From assembly GCA_963774765.1 (NCBI GenBank), contig CAVZGP010000031.1:310001-374000 (forward strand): a DNA stretch of 64,000 nt, in the 5' to 3' direction. The stretch's first letter is position 1; the number at the start of each line of letters is the position of its first letter. A program made the position numbers and the translations under genes. This document shows positions 52,308-59,282 of the stretch, piece by piece. The notes under the pieces are model-generated. The model was not told where the DNA came from and ran no database searches. It was given only the letters and a program-made list of their open reading frames with translations. Origin of the DNA: Sva-07 sp963774765. Lineage in GTDB: Bacteria > Actinomycetota > Acidimicrobiia > Acidimicrobiales > Ilumatobacteraceae.

Positions 52308-53726
52308 GTGACCGACACCGCCTCGACCATCGCCGAACACACCGACAACGTCTGGGACCAGATCGTCCCGGTGCTCGAGGAGTACATCGCGATCCCCAAC
52401 GTGTCGATGGTGTTCGACCCCGAGTGGCAAGCACACGGCCACATGGCAGCGGCGGTCGACCTGGTCGCTGGGTGGTGCCGAGCCAGAACGATCCCGGGTC
52501 TCACCGTCGAGGTCGTCGAGCTCGACGGTCGCACGCCGGTGATCCTGATCGAGGTGCCCGCGGTCGGTGCCGGGTCCAACACCGACACGGTGCTGCTGTA
52601 CGGCCATCTCGACAAGCAACCGGAGATGGAGGGGTGGCGCGACGGCCTTGGGCCGTGGACCCCGGTGATCGAGGGCGACCGTCTGTACGGGCGAGGTGGT
52701 GCCGACGACGGATACTCGGCGTTCGCAGCGTTGACGGCGATCGAGTCGGTGCACGTCGCCGGTGGATCCCACGCCCGGTGCGTGGTGCTGATCGAGGCGA
52801 GCGAGGAATCCGGTTCCCCCGACCTGCCCGCCTACGTCGAGATGCTCGCGGATCGCATCGGGTCGCCCAGCCTCGTGATCTGCCTCGACTCGGGGTGTAT
52901 CGACTACGACCGGCTGTGGGTGACCACGTCGTTGCGCGGTCTGGTGTCGGGCACGCTCACGGTCGACATCGTCACCGACGGCCTCCACTCCGGCGACGTC
53001 GGCGGCATGGTGGCGGACACGTTCCGCATCGCCCGTGCGTTGCTCGACCGCATCGAGGACGTGGCCACGGGAGAGGTCCTGCTGACCGAGTTGAACGTGA
53101 CGATTCCACCCGACCGGGTGGCCGAGGCGGCGCAGACGGCGTCCGAGATCGGCCGTATCGCCGACCACTACCCGTTCATTGCAGGGGCAGGCCCGACCAC
53201 CGCTGACCCCGCCGAACAACTGCTGGCGCGCACCTGGCGACCCAGCCTCAGCGTCATCGGGGCCGACGGACTTCCGCCGACCGCGCGGGCCGGCAACGTG
53301 CTGCGGCCGCGGACGTCGTTGAAGCTGTCGTTGCGGATTCCTCCGACCTGTGACCCTGCACGCGCCGCGGCAGCGGTGAAGGCCGCGCTCGAAGCCGATC
53401 CGCCGTACGGCGCGCGTGTGTCGTTCGCCGATGGCGAGTTCGGTCCGGGCTGGAATGCGCCAGCGACGTCACCGTGGCTGGCGGCGGCGCTCGACGAGGC
53501 ATCTACGAGTGCATTCGGCCGTCCGGCACGCACGTTCGGCGAGGGGGGTTCGATCCCCTTCATGGGAATGCTCGGCGAGCGGTTCCCCGACGCGCAGTTC
53601 GTCATCACCGGGGTCCTCGGGCCGGACGCCAACGCCCACGGCCCCAACGAGTACCTCCATCTCCCGACCGCCCGACGCGTCACGACATCGGTCGCTCATC
53701 TCCTCGTCGCCCACGCCGTGCGCTGA
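52308..53726 (+). CDS. M20-family metallopeptidase
   Basis: 472 aa. Two-zinc aminoacylase/dipeptidase fold. Zinc-ligand contexts in order are LYGHLDKQPEMEGW (His, Asp), YGRGGADDGYSA (Asp), IEASEESGS (Glu, Glu), ICLDSG (Asp) and DANAHGPNEY (His). It is similar to the carnosinase-like M20A branch. It may cleave dipeptides or N-acyl amino acids; an N-succinyl amino acid hydrolase of this fold completes the racemase pathway. GTG start at 52308 with a TAGCCT -10 seven bases upstream (52295-52300). Confidence 0.9.
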   Translation: MTDTASTIAEHTDNVWDQIVPVLEEYIAIPNVSMVFDPEWQAHGHMAAAVDLVAGWCRARTIPGLTVEVVELDGRTPVILIEVPAVGAGSNTDTVLLYGHLDKQPEMEGWRDGLGPWTPVIEGDRLYGRGGADDGYSAFAALTAIESVHVAGGSHARCVVLIEASEESGSPDLPAYVEMLADRIGSPSLVICLDSGCIDYDRLWVTTSLRGLVSGTLTVDIVTDGLHSGDVGGMVADTFRIARALLDRIEDVATGEVLLTELNVTIPPDRVAEAAQTASEIGRIADHYPFIAGAGPTTADPAEQLLARTWRPSLSVIGADGLPPTARAGNVLRPRTSLKLSLRIPPTCDPARAAAAVKAALEADPPYGARVSFADGEFGPGWNAPATSPWLAAALDEASTSAFGRPARTFGEGGSIPFMGMLGERFPDAQFVITGVLGPDANAHGPNEYLHLPTARRVTTSVAHLLVAHAVR

Positions 53727-53731
53727 CGACT

Positions 53732-53766
53732 CGATTTCACCAGGGGTCAGACCCCTGGTGAAATCG
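53732..53766. repeat. Family D palindromic element D3 (perfect copy)
   Basis: A 35 bp palindrome with 16-base perfect arms around CAG: CGATTTCACCAGGGGT / ACCCCTGGTGAAATCG. It lies between convergent M20 and lipoprotein genes, starting five bases after the M20 stop. Confidence 0.9.
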
Positions 53767-53767
53767 G

Positions 53768-54325
53768 TCAGCCGAGCGCGGTGGCCATCGTGGCGATGAG
53801 GCGGTCGACGGCGTCGGGCTCGACGTCGCCGGTCGGAATGATCACCGTGAGGACCCGGTCGCCGACCTGCACGACTCCGAGTTGCAACGACTCACCAGAG
53901 ATCCGGATCGCCGCGTCGCCGGCGGACACCTCCTGGATGTCGGCTCCGTCGCCGGCCACTGATTCGTTGATCTGTACGACGAAGTCGAAGGCGTCGCCAC
54001 CTCTCAGACCGCCGACGTCCTCGGGGCGCATCGATGCGACGGTCAGATTCGACACGGCGCCGGTGTCGTTGGCGTACTCGTAGGCGCACTGTGGTGTCGC
54101 GCCGTCGTCGGGGCTCGCTCGGACGACGTCGAGGCCCGTGTCGGCGGCAACCGACGCCACGGTGAGACGGTCGCAGATCTCCTTGGGCGTGAGGGCCGCG
54201 GTCGGGTCTTTGGTCGCGGTCGTGGCGGAGTTCGCTTCGTCAACGGCTCCGGAGGTGACGTCGTCGCTGCCGCACGCAGCGAGTGCGATGACGATCGCGG
54301 CGGCAAGAGCGAGACGTGAACGCAC
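53768..54325 (-). CDS. Putative lipoprotein of unknown function
   Basis: 185 aa from GTG 54325. Signal peptide with lipobox LAAC (MRSRLALAAAIVIALAACGS), then a Ser/Thr-rich linker and a mature domain with two Cys (EICDRL, TPQCAYEY). Domain shape (PKEICDRLTVASVAADTGLD, VASMRPEDVGG, GDAAIRISGES) is like DUF3558-type or sensor lipoproteins of actinobacteria, but I cannot confirm the family. It is probably exported and membrane-anchored. Confidence 0.75.
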   Translation of the reverse strand: MRSRLALAAAIVIALAACGSDDVTSGAVDEANSATTATKDPTAALTPKEICDRLTVASVAADTGLDVVRASPDDGATPQCAYEYANDTGAVSNLTVASMRPEDVGGLRGGDAFDFVVQINESVAGDGADIQEVSAGDAAIRISGESLQLGVVQVGDRVLTVIIPTGDVEPDAVDRLIATMATALG

Positions 54326-54369
54326 GACGCCACGGTAGCTCGCAGCCTGGTGGCCTCGGCTCGAATCGC

Positions 54370-54810
54370 TCAGACGGGAGTGGCGACGAACACCGGGATG
54401 ACTCTGTTGGTCTTCGTCTGGTACTCGGCGTAGTTGGGGAACACTGCGACAGCGCGGTCCCACCAGAGCGTCCGTTCATCGCCGTCGGCGATGTGGGTGA
54501 CGTAGTCGTGTGGTTGCGGTCCGTCCTGGATCATCACCAGCGGTTCGGCGACGAGGTTGTGGAACCAGCCTGGGTTGTTCGGAGCGCCGCCCATCGATGC
54601 GATGAGCACGTACTGGCCCTCGTGTTCGACTCGCATCAACGCGAACTTGCGGAGCTTGCCGCTGCTCGCGCCCAGCGACGTGACGATGATCACCGGGATT
54701 CCGGTCTCGCGAAGCGTATTGGCCTCGCGCCCATCGGTTGCTTCGTAGGTGGCGACCTGGTCGCGGACCCACTCCGATGTGCTCGGTTCGTACTCTCCGG
54801 TCAGTGCCAT
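54370..54810 (-). CDS. Ddn-like F420/flavin-dependent nitroreductase family protein
   Basis: 146 aa, the full length of Ddn proteins. The pattern TSLGASSGKLRKFALMRVEH (the Gly/Ser/Lys phosphate loop), GQYVLIASMGGAPNNPGWFH, and WWDRAVAVFPNYAEYQ is characteristic of the deazaflavin-dependent nitroreductase family. It is inferred to reduce substrates with F420H2. No F420 synthesis gene is in the window. Followed and preceded by other minus-strand genes; family D repeats lie upstream of its start. Confidence 0.9.
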   Translation of the reverse strand: MALTGEYEPSTSEWVRDQVATYEATDGREANTLRETGIPVIIVTSLGASSGKLRKFALMRVEHEGQYVLIASMGGAPNNPGWFHNLVAEPLVMIQDGPQPHDYVTHIADGDERTLWWDRAVAVFPNYAEYQTKTNRVIPVFVATPV

Positions 54811-54825
54811 GGCGCCAGGCTAGGG

Positions 54826-54893
54826 GTGTTGCATCTGGGGTCAGACCCCAGATGCAACACGATTGCAGCAGGGGTCTGACCCCTGGTGAAATC
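54826..54893. repeat. Family D palindromic elements D4a and D4b
   Basis: D4a (54826-54860) is a perfect palindrome with arms GTGTTGCATCTGGGGT/ACCCCAGATGCAACAC; D4b (54861-54893) follows directly and reads GATTGCAGCAGGGGTCTGAC then CCCTGGTGAAATC. The gap separates leuD from the Ddn-like gene. It ends two bases from the leuD stop. Confidence 0.9.
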
Positions 54894-54894
54894 G

Positions 54895-55479
54895 TCAGTG
54901 CAGCCAGGCGGGGCGGTTGGCTTCGTAGGTGTCGATCGCGTCGGCGTGGGTGAGCGTGATGCCGACGTCGTCGAGGCCGTTGAGGAAGCGGTGCTGGGTC
55001 TGCGGGTCCATCGGGAACGACTCGTCGATCCCGGCGGCCGGGACTTCGACCTTGAGGCGCTCCATGTCGACGACGATCTGCGTCTCGGCGTCGGCTTCGA
55101 TTGCCGCCCAGATCGCCTCGACCGTCGCCTCCGGAACCACGACCGGCACGAGACCGTTCTTGGTGCAGTTGTTGCGGAAGATGTCGGAGAAGCTCGGCGC
55201 AATGACGGCGTCGAAGCCGTACTGCTGGATTGCCCACACCGCGTGCTCGCGTGACGAGCCGACGCCGAACGCAGGTCCGGCAACGAGGATGGAGGCCTGC
55301 GCGTAGCGCTCGTCGTTGAGTACGAAGTCGCGGTCGTCACGCCACGTGGAGAAAAGCCCCTTGTCGAAGCCGGTGCGCTCGACGCGCTTGAGCCAGTCGG
55401 CGGGGATGATCTGGTCGGTGTCGACGTCGGAGCGCTTGAGCGGCACGCCGGTGCCGGTGATCACCTGTACGGCCTTCAT
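54895..55479 (-). CDS. leuD: 3-Isopropylmalate dehydratase small subunit
   Basis: 194 aa swivel-domain subunit of isopropylmalate isomerase. The N-terminus TGTGVPLKRSDVDTDQIIPA, the substrate loop GPAFGVGSSREHAVWAI and the conserved FSDIFRNNCTKNGLVPV identify it. It pairs with LeuC, whose stop overlaps its ATG (ATGA at 55476-55479). Family D repeats begin next to its stop. Confidence 0.95.
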   Translation of the reverse strand: MKAVQVITGTGVPLKRSDVDTDQIIPADWLKRVERTGFDKGLFSTWRDDRDFVLNDERYAQASILVAGPAFGVGSSREHAVWAIQQYGFDAVIAPSFSDIFRNNCTKNGLVPVVVPEATVEAIWAAIEADAETQIVVDMERLKVEVPAAGIDESFPMDPQTQHRFLNGLDDVGITLTHADAIDTYEANRPAWLH

Positions 55480-56885
55480 GACACAACTCCTTCCAGCTCG
55501 GCGGGTGTACAGAACGTGCCCTTCACTGCGGTCGCCGCAGCGACGCCGGGTGAGACGAGGTGGGTGCGGCCGCCGCGCCCTTGACGTCCCTCGAAGTTGC
55601 GGTTGCTGGTACTGGCGGCGCGTTCGCCGGGGGCGAGCTTGTCGGGGTTCATCGCGAGGCACATCGAGCAGCCCGGTTCGCGCCAATCGGCGCCGGCGGC
55701 GATGAACACCTGGTCGAGGCCCTCGGCGATCGCCTGCGCCTTGACCGCGTGACTGCCGGGGACGACCATCACGCGAGGCACGGTGACCGTGCGCCCCTCC
55801 ATGACCGCAGCGGCCTCGCGGAGGTCCTCGATCCGGCTGTTGGTGCAGGATCCGATGAACACGGTGTCGACGGCGATGTCGCGAATCGGTGTGCCGGGCT
55901 CGAGGCCCATGTACTCGAGCGCCCGCGCCACGGTCTCCTTCGTGGTCGGGTTGTCGTAGTCGTCGGGAGACGGCACCGCGGTGTCGATCGGGGCGACCTG
56001 GCCCGGGTTCGTTCCCCAGGTGACGTGCGGCCGGATCGTGGAGGCGTCGAGGACGACCTCCTGGTCCCACACCGCGTCGTCGTCGCTGTACAACGTGGTC
56101 CAGTCCGCGACGGCAGCGTCCCACTCATCACCGCGCGGTGCGTTCGCACGTCCCTGCAGGTAGTCGAAGGTCGTGTCGTCCGGGGCGATCATCCCCGCCT
56201 TGGCGCCGGCCTCGATCGACATGTTGCACACCGTCATGCGGCCTTCCATCGAGAGTGCACGGATCGCTGAGCCGCGGTACTCGATCACGTGGCCGATGCC
56301 GCCGCCGGTGCCGATCTCGCCGAGGATCGCGAGAATCACGTCCTTGGCCGTCACGCCGGGCTGCAGATCACCTTCGACGGTGACCGACATCCACTTCGGA
56401 CGCTGCTGGGGAAGCGTCTGGGTGGCGAGCACATGCTCGACCTCGCTCGTCCCGATGCCGAACGCCAGCGCACCGAAGGCCCCGTGGGTGGCGGTGTGGG
56501 AATCGCCGCACACGATGGTTGTGCCCGGCAGCGTCCGCCCCTGCTCGGGACCGATCACGTGCACGATGCCTTGGCTCGGGTCGCCCATCGGGAAGTTGGT
56601 GATGCCGAACTCGGCGGTGTTCGCCCGCAATGTGTCGATCTGCTTGGCCGAGATCGGGTCGGCGATCGGCTGATCGATGTTCTCCGTCGGGACGTTGTGG
56701 TCCTCGGTGGCGATCGTCAGTTCGGGCCGACGCACCGTGCGACCGCTGAGACGCAATCCGTCGAACGCCTGCGGACTGGTCACCTCGTGGACGAGGTGCA
56801 GGTCGATGTACAGCAGGTCGGGCTCATCTGGCGCGGAGTGCACCAGGTGGCGCTCCCAGACCTTCTCGGGCAGTGTCTTTCCCAT
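55476..56885 (-). CDS. leuC: 3-Isopropylmalate dehydratase large subunit
   Basis: 469 aa. The [4Fe-4S] aconitase-fold subunit isomerises 2- to 3-isopropylmalate. Cluster ligands are in FIGSCTNSRIEDL (Cys) and REPGCSMCLAMN (two Cys). The N-terminal HNVPTENIDQ-like TEDHNVPT and VCGDSHTATHGAFGALAFGI are characteristic. I chose the ATG at 56885; an open frame further upstream runs through the promoter. Divergent from an IclR regulator, and co-transcribed with leuD. Confidence 0.95.
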   Translation of the reverse strand: MGKTLPEKVWERHLVHSAPDEPDLLYIDLHLVHEVTSPQAFDGLRLSGRTVRRPELTIATEDHNVPTENIDQPIADPISAKQIDTLRANTAEFGITNFPMGDPSQGIVHVIGPEQGRTLPGTTIVCGDSHTATHGAFGALAFGIGTSEVEHVLATQTLPQQRPKWMSVTVEGDLQPGVTAKDVILAILGEIGTGGGIGHVIEYRGSAIRALSMEGRMTVCNMSIEAGAKAGMIAPDDTTFDYLQGRANAPRGDEWDAAVADWTTLYSDDDAVWDQEVVLDASTIRPHVTWGTNPGQVAPIDTAVPSPDDYDNPTTKETVARALEYMGLEPGTPIRDIAVDTVFIGSCTNSRIEDLREAAAVMEGRTVTVPRVMVVPGSHAVKAQAIAEGLDQVFIAAGADWREPGCSMCLAMNPDKLAPGERAASTSNRNFEGRQGRGGRTHLVSPGVAAATAVKGTFCTPAELEGVVS

Positions 56886-56904
56886 CGTCTCCGCTCCTTG
56901 CCTC

Positions 56905-56921
56905 ATCCCAACATATGGGAT
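56905..56921. promoter_or_regulatory. Putative IclR operator between leuCD and its regulator
   Basis: Perfect six-base inverted repeat ATCCCA-N5-TGGGAT, centred in the 50 bp gap between the divergent start codons of leuC (56885) and the IclR gene (56936). Position and symmetry fit an operator shared by both promoters. Confidence 0.6.
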
Positions 56922-56935
56922 ATCATTCTTGCAAT

Positions 56936-57580
56936 ATGGACAGCGTAACCGGTGTTGGCGTGCTCGACAAGGCCGTGTTGGTCCTGCAGGCGGTTGCGCA
57001 GTCGCCGGTGACGTTGGCGGAGCTGACGACACGCACCGCCCTGCCTCGTGCAACCGTTCATCGCCTCGCCGCAGCGCTGGAACTGCACGGTCTGCTTCGC
57101 CGTGACGACGCCGGTCGCTACGAGCTCGGTCTCGGTCTTGTCTCTCTCGGCCAGACTGCAGCTGAGCGATTCCCCCTCGTCGAGCTGGCGGGCCCTGTAC
57201 TCGCCGAGCTGTGTCTGCTCACCGGAGAGAGCGTGCAGTTGTTCGTGCGCGAGGGCGCGCAGCGGCGTTGCGTCGTGTCGCTCGAGTCGCCGCACGGGCT
57301 GCGGTGGATCGTCCCGCACGGCTCGCTCTTGCCTCTCGACGTCGGGTCGGCCGGGCGAGTGCTCACCGGCGAGGTGTCGAAGCAGGGGTGGGTGCAGAGC
57401 GTCGGTGAACGCGAAGCCGGCGTGGCCTCGGTGAGTGCACCGGTGGTCGGTGCCGACGGCTCGACGGTTGCGGCCATGTCGGTCAGCGGACCGATCGAAC
57501 GGCTGACACGTCAGCCCGGCAAGCGGTTCGGTACCGCCGTGGTCGACGCAGCCAAACGTGTTTCGTCGGCCCTCCAATGA
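56936..57580 (+). CDS. IclR-family regulator (LtbR/NdgR-like)
   Basis: 214 aa. Winged helix at residues 8-60 (LDKAVLVLQAVAQ, TLAELTTRTALPRATVHRLA) and a C-terminal ligand domain (GESVQLFVREG, GSAGRVLTGE). In actinobacteria an IclR protein (LtbR in Corynebacterium, NdgR in Streptomyces) sits opposite leuCD and controls leucine genes. The same divergent arrangement is seen here. The effector is not known from the sequence. ATG at 56936. Confidence 0.88.
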   Translation: MDSVTGVGVLDKAVLVLQAVAQSPVTLAELTTRTALPRATVHRLAAALELHGLLRRDDAGRYELGLGLVSLGQTAAERFPLVELAGPVLAELCLLTGESVQLFVREGAQRRCVVSLESPHGLRWIVPHGSLLPLDVGSAGRVLTGEVSKQGWVQSVGEREAGVASVSAPVVGADGSTVAAMSVSGPIERLTRQPGKRFGTAVVDAAKRVSSALQ

Positions 57581-57651
57581 GCTGAGCCCCCGACCTGGCA
57601 TCCACCGTCGATGGGGGGTTGGTTCAGCTTCAACTGACCGCGCCGGCGAGA

Positions 57652-58077
57652 TCAGCGCAGTGCGAATCGCGCCCGCGACTGTTCGGCGAGCGGCTCGCCC
57701 GGCTGGCCCCACGACCACACGTACTCAACGGTGCCGTTTTCGATCACGATCTCGATCTGCAGCTGGAAGCCGACGGTGTCCAGACCGTTGGAGAACGTCG
57801 ATCCGCTCACCTGCACGAGTTGGCCGAGCCCACTCAGCTCGGCACACAACACGTAGAGCGTCGCCTCGCCCGACCACATGTCGAACGCAAGCACCGTGTG
57901 TTCGGCGTGCAGTTCGGTGCCATTGGGCGCCGTTGCGACATAGTCGATCGTGGCGCCCATCCCGTCGAGAAGCGGGGCGATGTCGATCGTCGCCGTGAAC
58001 GGCCCGCTCTCGACACCGTCGCCCGAACCTTCGTAACGGCCAGCGGCGCCGATGACCCGATCGATGATCGTTTCCAT
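57652..58077 (-). CDS. Hypothetical protein (possible lipocalin-like fold)
   Basis: 141 aa from ATG 58077. Short alternating segments (GRYEGSGDGVESGPFTATID, LLDGMGATIDYVATAP, ATLYVLCAELSGLGQL, FQLQIEIVIENGTVEYVWS) suggest a beta-barrel. No signal peptide, membrane segment or catalytic motif is seen, and I do not recognise the family. It is divergent from nadA; the region between its start and nadA (58078-58172) shows only the nadA -10. Confidence 0.6.
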   Translation of the reverse strand: METIIDRVIGAAGRYEGSGDGVESGPFTATIDIAPLLDGMGATIDYVATAPNGTELHAEHTVLAFDMWSGEATLYVLCAELSGLGQLVQVSGSTFSNGLDTVGFQLQIEIVIENGTVEYVWSWGQPGEPLAEQSRARFALR

Positions 58078-58172
58078 CGACACAACGTAGATCGCATCAT
58101 CCCTCGATCGACAGCGCCTCGCGCAGTCGACGCTGTCGTCGCAGCCGGACACGATCTGCGTACGCTGGAGGA

Positions 58173-59168
58173 GTGACCGATACGGCCGTGAACGTCGAGG
58201 TGTTGCCCAGCGACTGGCAGGAACAGGTGCTCGCACTCGCCGCGAAGCGCGACGCGGTGATCCTGGCGCACAACTACCAGGTGCCCGAAATTCAGGACAT
58301 CGCCCACCATGTGGGCGATTCGCTCGGGTTGTCGCGGGTGGCCGCCGAGGTCGACGCGTCCACGATCGTCTTCTGCGGCGTGCACTTCATGGCCGAGTCG
58401 GCCAAGATCCTTGCCTACGACAAGACGGTCCTCATCCCCGACGCCGCCGCGGGATGTAGCCTCGCCGAGACGATCGATGCTCGCCAGCTCCGGGCATGGA
58501 AGGCGGAGCATCCTGGTGCGGTCGTCGTCAGCTACGTCAACACCACCGCCGAGGTGAAGGCCGAAACCGACATCTGTTGCACCTCGTCGAACGCTGTCGA
58601 GGTCGTCGAGTCGATTCCCCCTGACACCGAGATCCTGTTCTGTCCCGACCAGTTCCTCGGGGCTCACGTGCAACGGATCACCGGACGCGACAACATGCAC
58701 ATCTGGTTGGGTGAGTGTCATGTCCATGCCGGCATCAACGGCGCCGACCTCAAAGCGCAGGTCGCCGCCGCTCCTGATGCCGAGCTGTTCGTTCATCCCG
58801 AGTGCGGTTGCGCGACCAGCGCGCTGTACCTGGTCGGGGCGGGTGTCGTTCCCGACACGAGCACCAGGATCCTGTCGACGGGCGGCATGGTCGACGCTGC
58901 CCGGGCCACGACGGCGGCCAAGGTGCTCGTGGCCACCGAGACCGGCATGATCTACCAGCTCGAGAAGGTCAACCCGACCACCGAGTTCGTCCCCGTGAAT
59001 CGGGCGGCGGTGTGCAAGTACATGAAGATGATCACCCCGGCCAAGCTCCTGCGCTCGTTGCGTGACGGCACCGACGAGGTGTTCGTCGACCGCGAGATTG
59101 CCGACCGCGCCCGTCGATCGGTCGAGCGCATGATCGCCATCGGCACCCCGTCGTCCACCGGCGAGTGA
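58173..59168 (+). CDS. nadA: Quinolinate synthase A
   Basis: 331 aa. Condenses iminoaspartate with dihydroxyacetone phosphate using a [4Fe-4S] cluster. AHNYQVPEIQDIAHHVGDS is the family signature; cluster Cys are in VFCGVHFMAES, ETDICCTSSNAVEV and VHPECGCATSA. TACGCT (58161-58166) with GGAGGA directly before the GTG at 58173 forms a compact start. It leads the nadA-nadB-MOSC-nadC operon. The hairpins at 59193-59280 separate it from nadB. Confidence 0.95.
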   Translation: MTDTAVNVEVLPSDWQEQVLALAAKRDAVILAHNYQVPEIQDIAHHVGDSLGLSRVAAEVDASTIVFCGVHFMAESAKILAYDKTVLIPDAAAGCSLAETIDARQLRAWKAEHPGAVVVSYVNTTAEVKAETDICCTSSNAVEVVESIPPDTEILFCPDQFLGAHVQRITGRDNMHIWLGECHVHAGINGADLKAQVAAAPDAELFVHPECGCATSALYLVGAGVVPDTSTRILSTGGMVDAARATTAAKVLVATETGMIYQLEKVNPTTEFVPVNRAAVCKYMKMITPAKLLRSLRDGTDEVFVDREIADRARRSVERMIAIGTPSSTGE

Positions 59169-59192
59169 CATGACACTGCCCGGAGCGCAACG

Positions 59193-59280
59193 CCTTGGTT
59201 CCCCGTGCCCGGGCCTCGGCGAACCAGGGACACCGACGCACGACCATCGTGGTTCCCGGAGGCCCGGGCCGGGGGAACCA
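59193..59280. repeat. Family E palindromic elements E2a and E2b
   Basis: Two hairpins: E2a 59193-59229 (CCTTGGTTCC.../GAACCAGGG, loop with CCCGGGC) and E2b 59250-59280 (TGGTTCCC/GGGGGAACCA, loop GGCCCGGGCC). They lie in the nadA-nadB gap, and E2b ends two bases before the nadB ATG, so its 3' arm overlaps the ribosome-binding region. Confidence 0.8.
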
Positions 59281-59282
59281 GG

